The notes: a model not told the origin generated them from the letters alone. Positions 50,333 to 60,500 are shown, counted from the stretch's first letter. The stretch is 64,000 bases of DNA from Clostridium senegalense JC122 (GCF_000285575.1 NZ_HE611050.1:498301-562300), one strand, 5' to 3'. Numbers and translations: made by a program.

Positions 50333-51511
50333 TTATTTTATTAGTAGGTAATTTCTAGCCTCTATCGTTTTTGGATAAAGTAATTGATTTTTAGATATTA
50401 TATACTTTATAGTTTGATTATACATCATAAGTAAAGCTTTATCTAAATCTTTTATTGCTACTTCTCTAATATCTTCTACTCCTTCAAATTTTCTTGAAGG
50501 TTCTATTCCATCTGATATATATATTATTTTTTCTAAAATACTCATATTAGGTCTTCCAGTTGTATGATACTTAATTGAATTAATAATATCTACATCAGTT
50601 ATATTAAATTTTTCACCTGCTATATATGCCCCTACAAATCCATGCAATAACATAGGCGAATGCTCTATAACCTCATCTATTTCTATTAAGTTATTTTCTT
50701 TAGTTATTTTAATTAATTCATCATTACTCATATTTTTAGCACAATCATGTAAAAGTGCAGCTATTCGTGTTTTATATTTATCACAACCATGAATTTCACA
50801 TAAATTCTCAGCAGTTTCTAAAACACCTAAAGTATGAGTATATCTTTTAGGCTTTAAAGCTCCTCTAATGTACTGATATATTTCAGTCTCATTGACCATT
50901 TCTCCACATCCTCTTGAATATAACTTTAGTTCAAGTATTTTATGAAAAACTTCATTTGGAATAAGGTACTTAATATTTTCACCTTTTAAAATTTTCTTTT
51001 TTATATTAGTTGATGAAATATCTACTAACGGAACGTTTAAAAACATTATTTTCGTTTTATATTTTTTTTCTATATATTTTTTTTGTTGTTTAACATCTTG
51101 AATATCATAACCAGGCCTATTAAAAACTATGAGATTACATAGTTTTAATAGTCCTTTTACATTTTTCCATTTTTCTATTTCAAGTAAACTGTCTGCACCA
51201 ACAATAAAATACCAATCTGTATTAGATTCTATTTTTTTAAAATGCTCTAAGGTTTTATATGTGTAACTAGCTTCATCTCTTACTATTTCATAATCATCTA
51301 TTTCAAAATACTTTTCACCATTTATAGCAGCATTAACAATGTCATACCTTATTCTTCCATCAGTCACATTCCTTTTATCTTTATGTGGTGGATTTCCACT
51401 TGGTACAAAAATTATTTTATCCAACTTTAACTTATATAATGCTTCATATGCAATATTCATATGACCATTATGTATTGGGTCAAAAGTTCCTCCAAATATA
51501 GCTTTTTTCAT
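50333..51511 (-). CDS. nadD: Fusion of nicotinate-nucleotide adenylyltransferase NadD and HD phosphohydrolase YqeK
   Basis: Residues 1-200 are NadD, which adenylylates nicotinate mononucleotide in NAD synthesis (GGTFDPIHNGHMNIA, FVPSGNPPHK, PLVDISST). Residues 205-392 are YqeK, a diadenosine tetraphosphate hydrolase of the HD family (RYTHTLGVLETAENL, AALLHDCAKNM, KYHTTG). The junction, SRGCGEMVNETEI, retains a ribosome-binding-like AGAGG and an ATG for yqeK, so these look like two adjacent genes joined by loss of a stop. The NadD start ATG at 51511 follows AGAGAAGG. It sits between yhbY and the LCP gene. Confidence 0.88.
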   Translation of the reverse strand: MKKAIFGGTFDPIHNGHMNIAYEALYKLKLDKIIFVPSGNPPHKDKRNVTDGRIRYDIVNAAINGEKYFEIDDYEIVRDEASYTYKTLEHFKKIESNTDWYFIVGADSLLEIEKWKNVKGLLKLCNLIVFNRPGYDIQDVKQQKKYIEKKYKTKIMFLNVPLVDISSTNIKKKILKGENIKYLIPNEVFHKILELKLYSRGCGEMVNETEIYQYIRGALKPKRYTHTLGVLETAENLCEIHGCDKYKTRIAALLHDCAKNMSNDELIKITKENNLIEIDEVIEHSPMLLHGFVGAYIAGEKFNITDVDIINSIKYHTTGRPNMSILEKIIYISDGIEPSRKFEGVEDIREVAIKDLDKALLMMYNQTIKYIISKNQLLYPKTIEARNYLLIK

Positions 51512-51638
51512 AGTAAAACCTTCTCTTTTTAATCTATTATATATAATATCACATAAAATAATATTTACCAAATTTAAAATTTCATTTACCCTTTTAGTTA
51601 TTTTGATTTAACTAAAAGATACTTTTATTTGCTTTATA

Positions 51639-51932
51639 TTACTTTGGTAATTCTATTTTAGGTTTTTTCTTTGACTTTCTATATAATACAAGCTTACTAC
51701 CTATAGCTTGAATTCCTTCACAGTTTAATTTCTCGCATATATAATCAGATGCTTCTCTTGAAGTAATTCCACTATTGTTAAGAGTTTTTATTTTTATTAA
51801 CTCTCGTGCTTCTAAAGCAGTATCTACTTGTGCTAAGAAATTTTCTTCTATTCCACCTTTACCCACTTGAAATATAGGGTTCATATCATTTGCTAATTTT
51901 CTTAAGTATCCTCTTTGTTTAGTTGTTATCAT
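51639..51932 (-). CDS. yhbY: Ribosome assembly RNA-binding protein YhbY
   Basis: A 97-residue CRM-domain protein (RGYLRKLANDMNPIFQVGKG and ELIKIKTLNN) that binds pre-50S ribosomes. It lies between obgE and nadD, the usual Firmicutes order. AGGAGG precedes the ATG. Confidence 0.94.
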   Translation of the reverse strand: MITTKQRGYLRKLANDMNPIFQVGKGGIEENFLAQVDTALEARELIKIKTLNNSGITSREASDYICEKLNCEGIQAIGSKLVLYRKSKKKPKIELPK

Positions 51933-51941
51933 ATTTTCCTC

Positions 51942-53219
51942 CTATAGTAAAAACTCAAATTCAAAATCATTAAGCCTTATAATATCTCCGTCTTGTACTC
52001 CCATTTCTTTTAAATCATCAAATACTCCCTTATTTCTTAATACTTTATGGAAATATCTTAATGAATCTGGATCATTAACATTTACACTGTTAAGTAGTCT
52101 ATCAACAAAAGATCCTTCTACTACAAATATACCTTCTTCTTCTTCTTTTATAGTGTACGTAAATCTTTTTTCTTCTGGTATATATTTTTCATCATCACTT
52201 ATTTGAAGATCTTCTACTGGTATGTGTGTTAACATTTCAGCTGCTTCTTTCATCAGTTCATCTACACCTTTATTAGTAGCTGCAGAGATTTTAAACACTT
52301 TATCATATCCCATTTTATTCAATTCTTTTTTAAAGTTTTCAAAAACTTCTTCATCAAATAACATATCAGATTTATTTGCAGCAATTATTTGTGGTCTATC
52401 CCATAATTTAATACTATATTTTTTTAATTCTTCATTTATTCTTTTGAAATCATCAATAGGATCTCTACCTTCTAGGCCTGAAATATCTATTACATGTATA
52501 AGAAGTCTTGTTCTTTCTATATGTCTTAAGAAATCAAGTCCTAATCCTACACCTTCAGATGCTCCTTCTATTATTCCTGGTATATCAGCAATAACAAAGT
52601 TTTGTATTCCTTTTAAACTTACAACACCTAAATTAGGCTTTAATGTTGTAAAATGGTAGTTTGCTATTTTAGGTCTTGCCTTTGATACAACAGAAAGTAA
52701 TGTTGATTTACCTACATTAGGGAATCCTAAAAGACCAACATCAGCAAGTAATTTTAGTTCTAATTTAATAAATCTTTCTTCTCCTGGCATCCCTGGTTCT
52801 GCAAAAGTTGGAGCCTGTCTTGTTGGTGTACAGAACTTACAGTTTCCTTTTCCGCCTTTTCCACCTTTACAAACTACATATGTATCGTCAGCATGTGATA
52901 AATCACACATTATTTTATTTGTTTCAGCATCTCTTATAACTGTACCCATTGGAACATTTATTATAAGGTCTTCACCATCTCTTCCATAACATTTGGAACC
53001 TTCACCTTTTCCTCCATCATTTGCTATAAATTTTCTATTATATGAAAAATCTAATAGCGTTGTCATATTACGGTCAGCTTTTAATATTATACTTCCACCG
53101 TTTCCACCGTCTCCACCATCTGGTCCTCCAAGTGGAACATATTTTTCTCTTCTAAATGAAATACATCCATTACCACCAGTTCCTGATTTAACAAATATCT
53201 TCGCTGTATCTATAAACAT
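51942..53219 (-). CDS. obgE: GTPase ObgE (CgtA)
   Basis: Ribosome-assembly and stress GTPase. The 425-residue protein has the glycine-rich Obg fold ([20 protein letters not shown]), the GTPase domain ([36 protein letters not shown]) and the C-terminal OCT domain. Near-universal link with rpmA upstream, as here, though separated by 412 bases containing an inverted-repeat element. Confidence 0.97.
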   Translation of the reverse strand: MFIDTAKIFVKSGTGGNGCISFRREKYVPLGGPDGGDGGNGGSIILKADRNMTTLLDFSYNRKFIANDGGKGEGSKCYGRDGEDLIINVPMGTVIRDAETNKIMCDLSHADDTYVVCKGGKGGKGNCKFCTPTRQAPTFAEPGMPGEERFIKLELKLLADVGLLGFPNVGKSTLLSVVSKARPKIANYHFTTLKPNLGVVSLKGIQNFVIADIPGIIEGASEGVGLGLDFLRHIERTRLLIHVIDISGLEGRDPIDDFKRINEELKKYSIKLWDRPQIIAANKSDMLFDEEVFENFKKELNKMGYDKVFKISAATNKGVDELMKEAAEMLTHIPVEDLQISDDEKYIPEEKRFTYTIKEEEEGIFVVEGSFVDRLLNSVNVNDPDSLRYFHKVLRNKGVFDDLKEMGVQDGDIIRLNDFEFEFLL

Positions 53220-53341
53220 ATATCTTCACCTTACTTTCTAAAATTATATTTAGTCATACTTAATTAAATTACAAATGAAATTCAACGTGTCTTTTTAAGT
53301 AATACACATATATTTTCTTCTGTTATTTGCTTTCATATGCC

Positions 53342-53597
53342 TTAAGAATTAGGAATTAAGAATCATTTTGTATTAATTCTTTGTCTCCACTTTATATTAT
53401 AAAGTTTTGCCCATATATAATTAATAATACGCATTTATATCCTTATACACAATAAGTTTTTATAAGTTTAGAATTTAAATTATAAAAACCATTGATGATA
53501 AATTCTTAGTTATAAAACTTTAAGTGTTTCTATTTTTTTTAATTATAATAACTAAATGACGATTCTATTTTTCTAATTCTTAATTCCTAATTCTTAA
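53342..53597. mobile_element. MITE-like element with perfect 22-bp terminal inverted repeats
   Basis: The left end starts TTAAGAATTAGGAATTAAGA and the right end is its exact inverse over 22 bp. The 256-bp interior is AT-rich and non-coding. It lies between rpmA and obgE, genes usually close together, so it was probably inserted. No transposase is present, so movement would need one supplied elsewhere. No target duplication was evident to me. Confidence 0.65.
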
Positions 53598-53603
53598 TTA
53601 AAA

Positions 53604-53626
53604 AAGCACCCCTATAAAGGGTGCCT
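53604..53626 (-). terminator. rpmA terminator
   Basis: GCACCC and GGGTGC pair around CTATAAA, followed on the minus strand by a T run, just after the rpmA stop. Confidence 0.85.
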
Positions 53627-53631
53627 TTAAA

Positions 53632-53934
53632 CTATTCAGCTATTGCAACTTCTACATCAACTGGATAAATACTAGCTTTTTTCTTGTCTTTACCCATTCT
53701 CTCGTATCTTACAACACCATCTATTTTAGCGAAAAGAGTATCATCTCCACCTATTCCAACGTTATTTCCTGGATGGATTTTTGTTCCTCTTTGTCTAACT
53801 AAGATGTTTCCAGCAAGTACAAATTGTCCATCTGCACGCTTAACACCAAGTCTCTTAGATTCACTATCTCTTCCGTTTTTTGAGCTACCTACTCCTTTTT
53901 TGTGAGCACATAACTGAAGGTTTATTAGTAACAT
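53632..53934 (-). CDS. rpmA: 50S ribosomal protein L27 with a cleavable N-terminal extension
   Basis: A 100-residue protein whose core begins at [20 protein letters not shown]. It has the Firmicutes-type extension [10 protein letters not shown], which must be removed after the Ala for L27 to reach the peptidyl-transferase centre. The next upstream gene encodes the protease that does this. GGAGGTG precedes the ATG. Confidence 0.96.
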   Translation of the reverse strand: MLLINLQLCAHKKGVGSSKNGRDSESKRLGVKRADGQFVLAGNILVRQRGTKIHPGNNVGIGGDDTLFAKIDGVVRYERMGKDKKKASIYPVDVEVAIAE

Positions 53935-53935
53935 A

Positions 53936-54283
53936 TCACTGCACCTCCTCTACTAATACTTTAAGGTATTTTCCATAACTTATTTCTAAATTTTGCAACC
54001 CTAGTAACATCGTTTCAAGCAGAACCTGTGCACTCTCTATTTCACTATGTAATAAGTTTGATATATCTAATTGTATATCACCTTCATCTGCAACATAAGT
54101 TGCATTTAACTTTAACACTTCTACTAATCCTAAGATTGTTACCTGTGCTAAATTTGATACACATCCACAAACTACATCATCATAAACAGTTACTTTTTCT
54201 TGTCGATCATAATATTCAGCATGACCATTTACACGAAACGATACTAACTCACTAGATTTTTTTGTAAAATTTATATTAATCAC
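53936..54283 (-). CDS. prp: Ribosomal-processing cysteine protease Prp
   Basis: Removes the N-terminal extension of L27. The 115-residue protein has the catalytic His in VNGHAEYYD (about residue 21) and Cys in [14 protein letters not shown] (about residue 39). GTG start after GAGG. It is located between rplU and rpmA, the standard arrangement. It would be expected to cut the extension [10 protein letters not shown] of the adjacent rpmA product. Confidence 0.95.
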   Translation of the reverse strand: MININFTKKSSELVSFRVNGHAEYYDRQEKVTVYDDVVCGCVSNLAQVTILGLVEVLKLNATYVADEGDIQLDISNLLHSEIESAQVLLETMLLGLQNLEISYGKYLKVLVEEVQ

Positions 54284-54285
54284 AA

Positions 54286-54597
54286 TTAAGCCTCTATTTT
54301 CTCAATTACGATTTTAGTGAAAGGTTGTCTGTGTCCTTGTTTCTTTCTGTAGTCTTTTTTAGGCTTATATTTGAATACTATAACCTTTTTAGCTTTTCCT
54401 TGTGCTACAACTTTAGCAACAACTTTAGCTCCATCAACTACAGGCTTACCAATTACTAAACCTTCCTCTTTTCCAACTGCTAATACTTGATCGAATTCTA
54501 CAGTTGAATCAACTTCAGCTTCAAGTTTTTCAACGAATAAAACGTCTCCCTCTTGAACTCTATATTGTTTTCCTCCAGTAAGTAATACTGCGTACAT
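54286..54597 (-). CDS. rplU: 50S ribosomal protein L21
   Basis: A 103-residue protein beginning [20 protein letters not shown] and ending in the 23S-binding signature [19 protein letters not shown]. The ATG at 54597 lies nine bases after GAGGAGG; an upstream in-frame start is not used by the family. First gene of the rplU-prp-rpmA operon, behind a conserved leader. Confidence 0.97.
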   Translation of the reverse strand: MYAVLLTGGKQYRVQEGDVLFVEKLEAEVDSTVEFDQVLAVGKEEGLVIGKPVVDGAKVVAKVVAQGKAKKVIVFKYKPKKDYRKKQGHRQPFTKIVIEKIEA

Positions 54598-54680
54598 GTA
54601 AATACACCTCCTCAATCCAGTCTCGCCTTTTAAGGTACTTAATTAAATAAGTTTTAACACCTTTTCCGTGCGGTCTACAA
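54598..54680 (-). ncRNA. L21 leader RNA
   Basis: The minus-strand leader contains CTTTTGTAGACCGCACGG, then a hairpin AAGGT-gttaaa-ACTTA / TAAGT-ACCTT, then AAAAGGCGAGACTGGATTG and the AGGAGG site. This order and the conserved GC-rich strings fit the L21 leader known upstream of rplU in Firmicutes, thought to be an autoregulatory element. Confidence 0.75.
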
Positions 54681-54685
54681 AAGCC

Positions 54686-54714
54686 ATTTTAGCACATAAA
54701 AATATCTTTGTAAA
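54686..54714 (-). promoter_or_regulatory. rplU operon promoter
   Basis: Minus-strand TTTACA, a 17-base spacer and TAAAAT, placed just upstream of the L21 leader. Confidence 0.7.
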
Positions 54715-54815
54715 GATTTTTATTGTTAAAAATTATTTTTAATTACTCATGTAAAATAAAATAATCTACCGTAATTATACAGTATATTTTAATCTATTAT
54801 TTAATTAAATATACT

Positions 54816-56262
54816 TTAATCAATATACTCTTCAGGATAAACCTTATATATATGTAGATTTTTTATTTGACTATTAAAAATAAGTGGCTCTATTTTAAAT
54901 GTATCTATACCATGCACATAATTAATATATATATTTTTATCTAGACCATGAATGTTTTTCACAAAAGATAATATATCACTTTTTATTTCATTTTTATAGA
55001 TATCATTTATTTCTATATATATATTCTTTACATCTTGTTCTACTTTTAAACGTTCTATATTATTTTGAATCATTGTTTCTATATACGAAAGTTTTACTTT
55101 AACTCCCTTACCATTGCAAGAAGTACAATTTTCAAATATGTATTCAAAAATAGACTTTCCACTTCTTCGTCTTGCTATTTGCACAAGATTTAATTCAGTA
55201 AAGTCATATATACTTACTTTGTTTTTGTCATTTTTAAAATGTTTTTTTAACTCTTCTATTATTGTTTTTTTCTCTTCTATTTCCTTCATATCTATGAAAT
55301 CTACAACTACGATTCCACTTATGTTTCTAAGTTTTATCTGATCTGCAATAATTTCAGCCGCTTCTAAATTAGTTTCAAACACAGTTTTTTTCATAGAGGA
55401 ATTTTTTAGTATTTTTAGCAGAATTTACATCTATAACATGCATTGCTTCTGTTTTTTCTATAACTATATTCCCTCCACTTGGTAAATTTACTTTATTATT
55501 TCTCAAACTTAAAATTTCTTTTTCTATACCAAAATAATTAAATAGACTTATAGCATCTTCATATATTTCTAAATTAACTTTTTCAAATTTATATTCTAAA
55601 ATTTCTTTACAAAAATTGAAGTCTTTCAAATTATTTACTATCACTTTATAATTTTCATGTTTTAATCCTTTTAATATATTTCCTATTATTCCATCATTAT
55701 CATATAATAGACCTATATTTTTAGAATAAGTAAACTTTTTAGCAACATTTTCATAAATAGAATAAATAGTTTGAATTTCCCTGTTTATCTCATCAATTTG
55801 AATCCCATACGCACTGGTTCTTATGACAACCCCTATATTTTCAGGTTTATGTATGTTTATCATAGCATTTTCTTTAAATTTGTCATCTCTTATTTTTGGT
55901 GAAAATCTTATTTCTTTATGACCATTTGATAAAACAACATAATTTCCTGGGAAATTTACATTTTCTGTTACCTTAGCACCTTTTTTACCACTTTGTTCTT
56001 TTATAACCTCTACTAGAACCTCTTGGCCCTTTTTTAAAGTATTTAAATCTCCTTTTAAATACATATAAGCATTCTTTTTTGTGCCTATATCTATAAATGC
56101 AGATTTTATGGATGGCACTATATTTTGCACCACTCCCTTATATATATTAGAAACCTTAGGTTCATTATTCTCTTCTTCTATATAACATTCTGATAATTGT
56201 CCATTAGTTTTTACCGCTATTCTAACAATTTTCTCATGTCTTTCAATAAATATTTCTTTCAA
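54816..56262 (-). pseudogene. rng: Ribonuclease E/G family protein (Rng), broken by a one-base frameshift
   Basis: Single-strand endoribonuclease for rRNA and mRNA processing. The N-terminal part has the S1 domain (VSNIYKGVVQNIVPSIKSAF) and the catalytic region up to AMHVIDVNSAKNT. A run of six A at 55402-55407 (minus strand), read as five, joins this to KNSSMKKTVFETNLEAAEII and the following DFIDM metal-site segment and the zinc motif CTSCNGKG. Corrected length is 481 residues, matching B. subtilis-type RNase G. As written the product stops before the second catalytic Asp. The start is TTG after GGAG. Confidence 0.88.
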
Positions 56263-56283
56263 TTAGAAACACTCCAAACTACT

Positions 56284-56988
56284 TTAAAAATATTCATTAA
56301 GTGGAAGCATCTTTTTCCCTTTTAATGCATACATATCTATTCTCTCTATATCTACAAAAGCATCTTTTTCTATAGCATATACATTTTCTTTTATAAAGTC
56401 AGCTAATAAACTTGCAGAAAGATTTGCTCTACTACCACATGCCAATGTAGAATTTAATACTATATAATTATCTTCTTTAGAAAAAGATATCTTTTTTATT
56501 AAAGGTTTAATATTAACCTCTTTTTCACCTTTTTTACTTTTTTTAATAGTATTCCATTCTTTTATATTATTTAATTTTTTTATTCCTTCTAAAGCTTCTT
56601 CTAAATTATTAGTTTTTAATTTTATTTTATATTTAGCTTCGTCTATTATAGCCATTGCTTGTGGAGATTTAGTGTTTTCTTCTTTTTCAACTTTTTTAGC
56701 ATCTAAAAATTTAATGCCAATTGGGGCATTTGTATTTAATAATTTTACTATTTCCTCTGAAGGCATCTCCTCTTTAAATACAACATCCATATATTCCCCA
56801 CTAGAATATACGCCTACCGAAAGTGGTTGGGCTATAGATATGGTCATATGAGGATTAAATCCTTTTGAATATTCAATTGGTAAATCTGCTCTTCTTATTG
56901 TTCTTTGTATTGTTCTCATTAAATCTAAATGTGATATAAATTTTATTTCACTTTCTTTAGTGTATTTTATTAAATAACGCACCTTCAA
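56284..56988 (-). CDS. TIGR03936 family radical-SAM-associated protein (DUF2344)
   Basis: A 234-residue protein of the DUF2344 family (LIKYTKESEIKFISHLDLMR, SKGFNPHMTISIAQPLSVGV). It is nearly always adjacent to the large radical-SAM gene and in some genomes fused to it. It starts inside the end of that gene (32-base overlap), with a likely TTG start after AGGGG. Function unknown; a role in RNA modification or in a complex with the neighbouring enzyme is inferred from co-occurrence only. Confidence 0.88.
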   Translation of the reverse strand: MKVRYLIKYTKESEIKFISHLDLMRTIQRTIRRADLPIEYSKGFNPHMTISIAQPLSVGVYSSGEYMDVVFKEEMPSEEIVKLLNTNAPIGIKFLDAKKVEKEENTKSPQAMAIIDEAKYKIKLKTNNLEEALEGIKKLNNIKEWNTIKKSKKGEKEVNIKPLIKKISFSKEDNYIVLNSTLACGSRANLSASLLADFIKENVYAIEKDAFVDIERIDMYALKGKKMLPLNEYF

Positions 56989-58816
56989 AGCACTTCCCCT
57001 CCTTAAAGTTTACATTTACTCCACACCCAGTACATCTTTCTCTACAATCTGGAGTTAAGCTTGCTTTTTTTGCATTTTCATTTTCTTTTATCAAGTATTC
57101 TTTTGTAACACCTATATTGATAAAATCCCATGGAAGTATCTCATCATAACTTCTTTCTCTATATGTATAGAAATCTCCATCTACTCCACATTCATGCAAC
57201 GCTTCCTGCCAAGTTTCAAAGCTAAAGTATTCACCCCAACCATCAAATCTTGCTCCTTTTTCAAAAGCTTTAATTAAGACATCACATAATCTTCTATCAC
57301 CTCTTGCAAATACTGCTTCCATATAACTTACTGGTGATTCATGCCAATTATAAACTATAGCTTTACTTTTTATAGAATCTCTTAAACTTCCAATCTTACC
57401 TTTAACACTTTCCATTGTATCCATTGGTGCCCATTGGAATGGAGTGAATGCCTTAGGAACAAAAATAGATGTGCTTAAAGTCACTCTAAGTCCTCTTTTT
57501 CTTACATTTTTAGGAACCTTAAAATATTCTTCTACAACTTTTTCTCCAAGAGTTCCAATTCCTATAACATCATCCATAGTTTCATAAGGAAGCCCTATCA
57601 TAAAGTATAACTTTAATGTTGACCATCCAGCTTCAAAAGCACTTCTACTAGAGTTTAATAAATTTTCTTCATTTACACCTTTATTTATTATATCTCTCAT
57701 CCTTTGACTGCCTGCTTCTGGCGCAAATGTAAGTCCTGTTTTTCTAACTTTTTGTATCTCATTAATTAAATCTACTGAAAATGAATCTATTCTAATAGAT
57801 GGTAATGAAACACCTATTTTTTTATCCTTATATTTTTCTATTAAAGAAAAAACTAAATTTTGTATATCTGAATAGTCGCATATACTAAGTGATGTTAATG
57901 AAACTTCCTCATATCCTGTCTTCTTTATAATATCATCTACTTGATTAACTAAAGTAGATGTCTTTTTTTCTCTAACTGGTCTATAAATCATACCTGCTTG
58001 ACAAAATCTACACCCTCTTGTACATCCTCTAAAAGTTTCAAGAGTTATTCTGTCATGCACTATTTCTGTATAAGGAACTATAAGTTTATCTGGATATGTA
58101 TTTTCATCAAAATTTGTAATTATTCTTTTCTTAACTATTTTGGGTACATCTTCATACTTAGGCTCAAAGCTTTTTATCGTATTATCATCGTTATATTCTA
58201 CATTATAAAGACTTGGAACATATATTCCTTCAATTTTTGAAGCAGCTCTTAAGTACTCTTCTCTAGATTTACCTTTATATTCTTTATATAAGTCTAAAAG
58301 TTCGTTTAAAACTTCTTCCCCTTCTCCTAAACTAAATAAATCTGCAATATCATAAAGGGGTTCTGGATTGTAGGCACACGGTCCTCCCATCATAACTATT
58401 GGATGATCCTTTGTTCTATCAGATGACCTAAGTGGTATATTAGACATATCTAACATGTTTAATATGTTTGTATAACTCATTTCATATTGAAGAGTAAAAC
58501 CTAAAAAATCAAACTCACTTAAAGAATCTTTACTTTCTAACGCAAACAATGGAATATTATTATCCCTTAAAGCTTTTTCCATATCTGGCCAAGGTGCATA
58601 AGCTCTTTCACAAAATGTATCTTCCCTTTGGTTTAAAACATGATATAGTATTTTACTTCCTAAATGAGACATTCCTACCTCATAAACATCTGGAAAACAA
58701 AATGCATACCTTATATCTACTTTGTTTATATCTTTATTATAAGAATTAAATTCTCCACCTATATATCTAGCTGGTTTTTCAACTTTATATAGTATATCAT
58801 CGGAAATTTTCTTCAT
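56957..58816 (-). CDS. TIGR03960 family B12-binding-like radical-SAM protein
   Basis: A 619-residue protein with an N-terminal B12-binding-like domain (AFCFPDVYEVGMSHLG), the radical-SAM cluster motif CTRGCRFCQAG, SIRIDSFSVDL and the late cysteine cluster CRERCTGCGVNVNF that may hold an additional iron-sulfur cluster. The substrate is not known. AGGAGG precedes the ATG. Upstream of DUF2344 and rng in the usual clostridial order. Confidence 0.9.
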   Translation of the reverse strand: MKKISDDILYKVEKPARYIGGEFNSYNKDINKVDIRYAFCFPDVYEVGMSHLGSKILYHVLNQREDTFCERAYAPWPDMEKALRDNNIPLFALESKDSLSEFDFLGFTLQYEMSYTNILNMLDMSNIPLRSSDRTKDHPIVMMGGPCAYNPEPLYDIADLFSLGEGEEVLNELLDLYKEYKGKSREEYLRAASKIEGIYVPSLYNVEYNDDNTIKSFEPKYEDVPKIVKKRIITNFDENTYPDKLIVPYTEIVHDRITLETFRGCTRGCRFCQAGMIYRPVREKKTSTLVNQVDDIIKKTGYEEVSLTSLSICDYSDIQNLVFSLIEKYKDKKIGVSLPSIRIDSFSVDLINEIQKVRKTGLTFAPEAGSQRMRDIINKGVNEENLLNSSRSAFEAGWSTLKLYFMIGLPYETMDDVIGIGTLGEKVVEEYFKVPKNVRKRGLRVTLSTSIFVPKAFTPFQWAPMDTMESVKGKIGSLRDSIKSKAIVYNWHESPVSYMEAVFARGDRRLCDVLIKAFEKGARFDGWGEYFSFETWQEALHECGVDGDFYTYRERSYDEILPWDFINIGVTKEYLIKENENAKKASLTPDCRERCTGCGVNVNFKEGKCFEGALFNKIH

Positions 58817-58885
58817 TTAAATTCCTCCTTAAGTTAATTACAATACTTTATTTTATCATAAGCTAATAATAATTCAAAATATATA

Positions 58886-59728
58886 TTAATATTTTTTTAT
58901 TAATTCTTCTAAGGTTACATTTCCCTCATTTTTTAAAAACTCTATTATTTCTTCCTCATATATAGTTTTTAACACTTCCATGTTATCATCTAATACAGTA
59001 AATATATGATAATGATTTTTGTCTATAAAATCTAATAACTGTATAAGATTTAATTTGTAATAAACAGATATACTTTTATTTTCTATATAACCTCTCTTTA
59101 AGAGTTTCTCCCTTTTCTTTATTGTATAACCCATAATTACATAAACTATCCTTTCTTTCTCTTTCTTTGTGATTATTAATATAAAAATAGATATTAAAAC
59201 TATATTTATATTTGACACATCATAAGGTAAAGAAATTATACCTAATATTAAAATTATATAGGCACAAAACATACTTATGTTTAAAGCTATTTCATTAGCT
59301 TTTTTATATAAAAATTTAGCTCTTAATATATCTTTTAAAACTCGTCCTCCATCTAACGGGAATAATGGCAACAAATTAAACATACCTAAAGCTAAATTAT
59401 AATCTAAAAATCTTTTAACTACTATATTTCCATATAATGTATATAGTATTAAACTTATTAATGCTAAAATAAAATTTCCTATTGGCCCACTAATTGATAT
59501 TAATATATCTTCCTTTATTGAAGCTTCATCTAAATCTTTAAGTTTTATAGCTGCCCCAACAGGAAGCAATTCTATACAAAAACCTTTAAACCCTAAAATT
59601 CTTGCCATAAAATAATGGCAAAACTCGTGAATAATAACTATAGAAAATCCCATAAATAAATTTTTATTTAATCCTAAAACTATTAAAAATATTAGATAAG
59701 GTATTAAATATTTATTAAACTTTATCAA
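58886..59728 (-). CDS. spoIVFB: SpoIVFB-type M50 intramembrane metalloprotease
   Basis: Site-2-type protease that in Bacillus cleaves pro-sigma-K in the mother cell. The 280-residue protein has the zinc motif HEFCHYFMARILG (HExxH, near residues 35-39) and the second metal motif NLLPLFPLDGGRVLKDI, with several membrane spans and a C-terminal CBS-like tail. The start is TTG after AGGTGA. Next to spoIVFA and upstream of the min genes, matching the B. subtilis order mreBCD-minCD-spoIVFA-spoIVFB-rplU. Its exact substrate here is not proven. Confidence 0.88.
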   Translation of the reverse strand: MIKFNKYLIPYLIFLIVLGLNKNLFMGFSIVIIHEFCHYFMARILGFKGFCIELLPVGAAIKLKDLDEASIKEDILISISGPIGNFILALISLILYTLYGNIVVKRFLDYNLALGMFNLLPLFPLDGGRVLKDILRAKFLYKKANEIALNISMFCAYIILILGIISLPYDVSNINIVLISIFILIITKKEKERIVYVIMGYTIKKREKLLKRGYIENKSISVYYKLNLIQLLDFIDKNHYHIFTVLDDNMEVLKTIYEEEIIEFLKNEGNVTLEELIKKY

Positions 59729-59744
59729 AATTTCACCTATATTT

Positions 59745-60500
59745 TTAAATTACCATACTATTATATATATCTTGTGCTTTTCCCATATAAAGTATCTCAA
59801 AATAAAAATTTGTGATACCTCCAGATGATACATCTATTTCACCAATAACTGTATCTTTGTCTACCTTATCTCCAACTTTAACAAATATTTTTGATATATT
59901 ATAATATTTACTTTCTATCCCTTTACCATGATCTATTATTATATATTTACCTAAATTCTTATCCATATCTATTTCTTTTATTTTTCCTGAATTACAACTC
60001 TTTATAGGTGTCTTTTCTTTTATTGAAAATGTTATAATATTATCTTTATTTTTTTTATAAACATCATCTTCAGAAGATTTATTTGCCATAACCGGTATTG
60101 AATACTCTGTTTCTAGCTCTTCAATTATTGTTTTTCCGCCTATAAATCCTGCCTTTATTTTATCAATCATTTGCACACTAATATTTTCTACATCGTCCAA
60201 AGTCATATTTTCCACTTTATTTACAACATATTTATAATCATAAGTTCTATTTATAACTCCATTTGCACATTTTAGTAATTTATTACCATACTCATTATTT
60301 ACAGTTTTACACCCCAAAAAAAATACCATCATAAATATAGCTATAGATAATTGAATTATAAATTTATTAGCTAAACTTAATTTTTTTTCACTTTGAAAAT
60401 TAGGTTGTACATAACCATGCCTTCGATTTACACTATTATTTCTTTTTCCTTTTGTAAGATTATTATAATATCTTTCATAAAGTTCTTTATAATGATTCAT
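59745..60500 (-). CDS. spoIVFA: SpoIVFA-like M23-domain membrane protein
   Basis: A 251-residue protein with a basic cytoplasmic N-terminus, one membrane helix (FIIQLSIAIFMMVFFLGC) and a C-terminal LytM/M23 domain (KYIIIDHGKGIESKYYNISK, GDKVDKDTVIGEI). The full H/HxH zinc set of active M23 peptidases is not evident, as in SpoIVFA, where the fold is structural and anchors SpoIVFB. Gene position supports that role; the family call is by context plus fold. Confidence 0.75.
   Translation of the reverse strand: MNHYKELYERYYNNLTKGKRNNSVNRRHGYVQPNFQSEKKLSLANKFIIQLSIAIFMMVFFLGCKTVNNEYGNKLLKCANGVINRTYDYKYVVNKVENMTLDDVENISVQMIDKIKAGFIGGKTIIEELETEYSIPVMANKSSEDDVYKKNKDNIITFSIKEKTPIKSCNSGKIKEIDMDKNLGKYIIIDHGKGIESKYYNISKIFVKVGDKVDKDTVIGEIDVSSGGITNFYFEILYMGKAQDIYNSMVI

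Noticed and set aside
52222-52659. A 145-codon plus-strand open frame inside obgE
   Set aside because: It is antisense to a fully conserved gene, has no ribosome-binding site and shows the composition expected of a shadow frame.
54781-54815. AT-only inverted repeat after rng as a terminator
   Set aside because: Imperfect, without G-C pairs, and of a kind that arises often in sequence this AT-rich.
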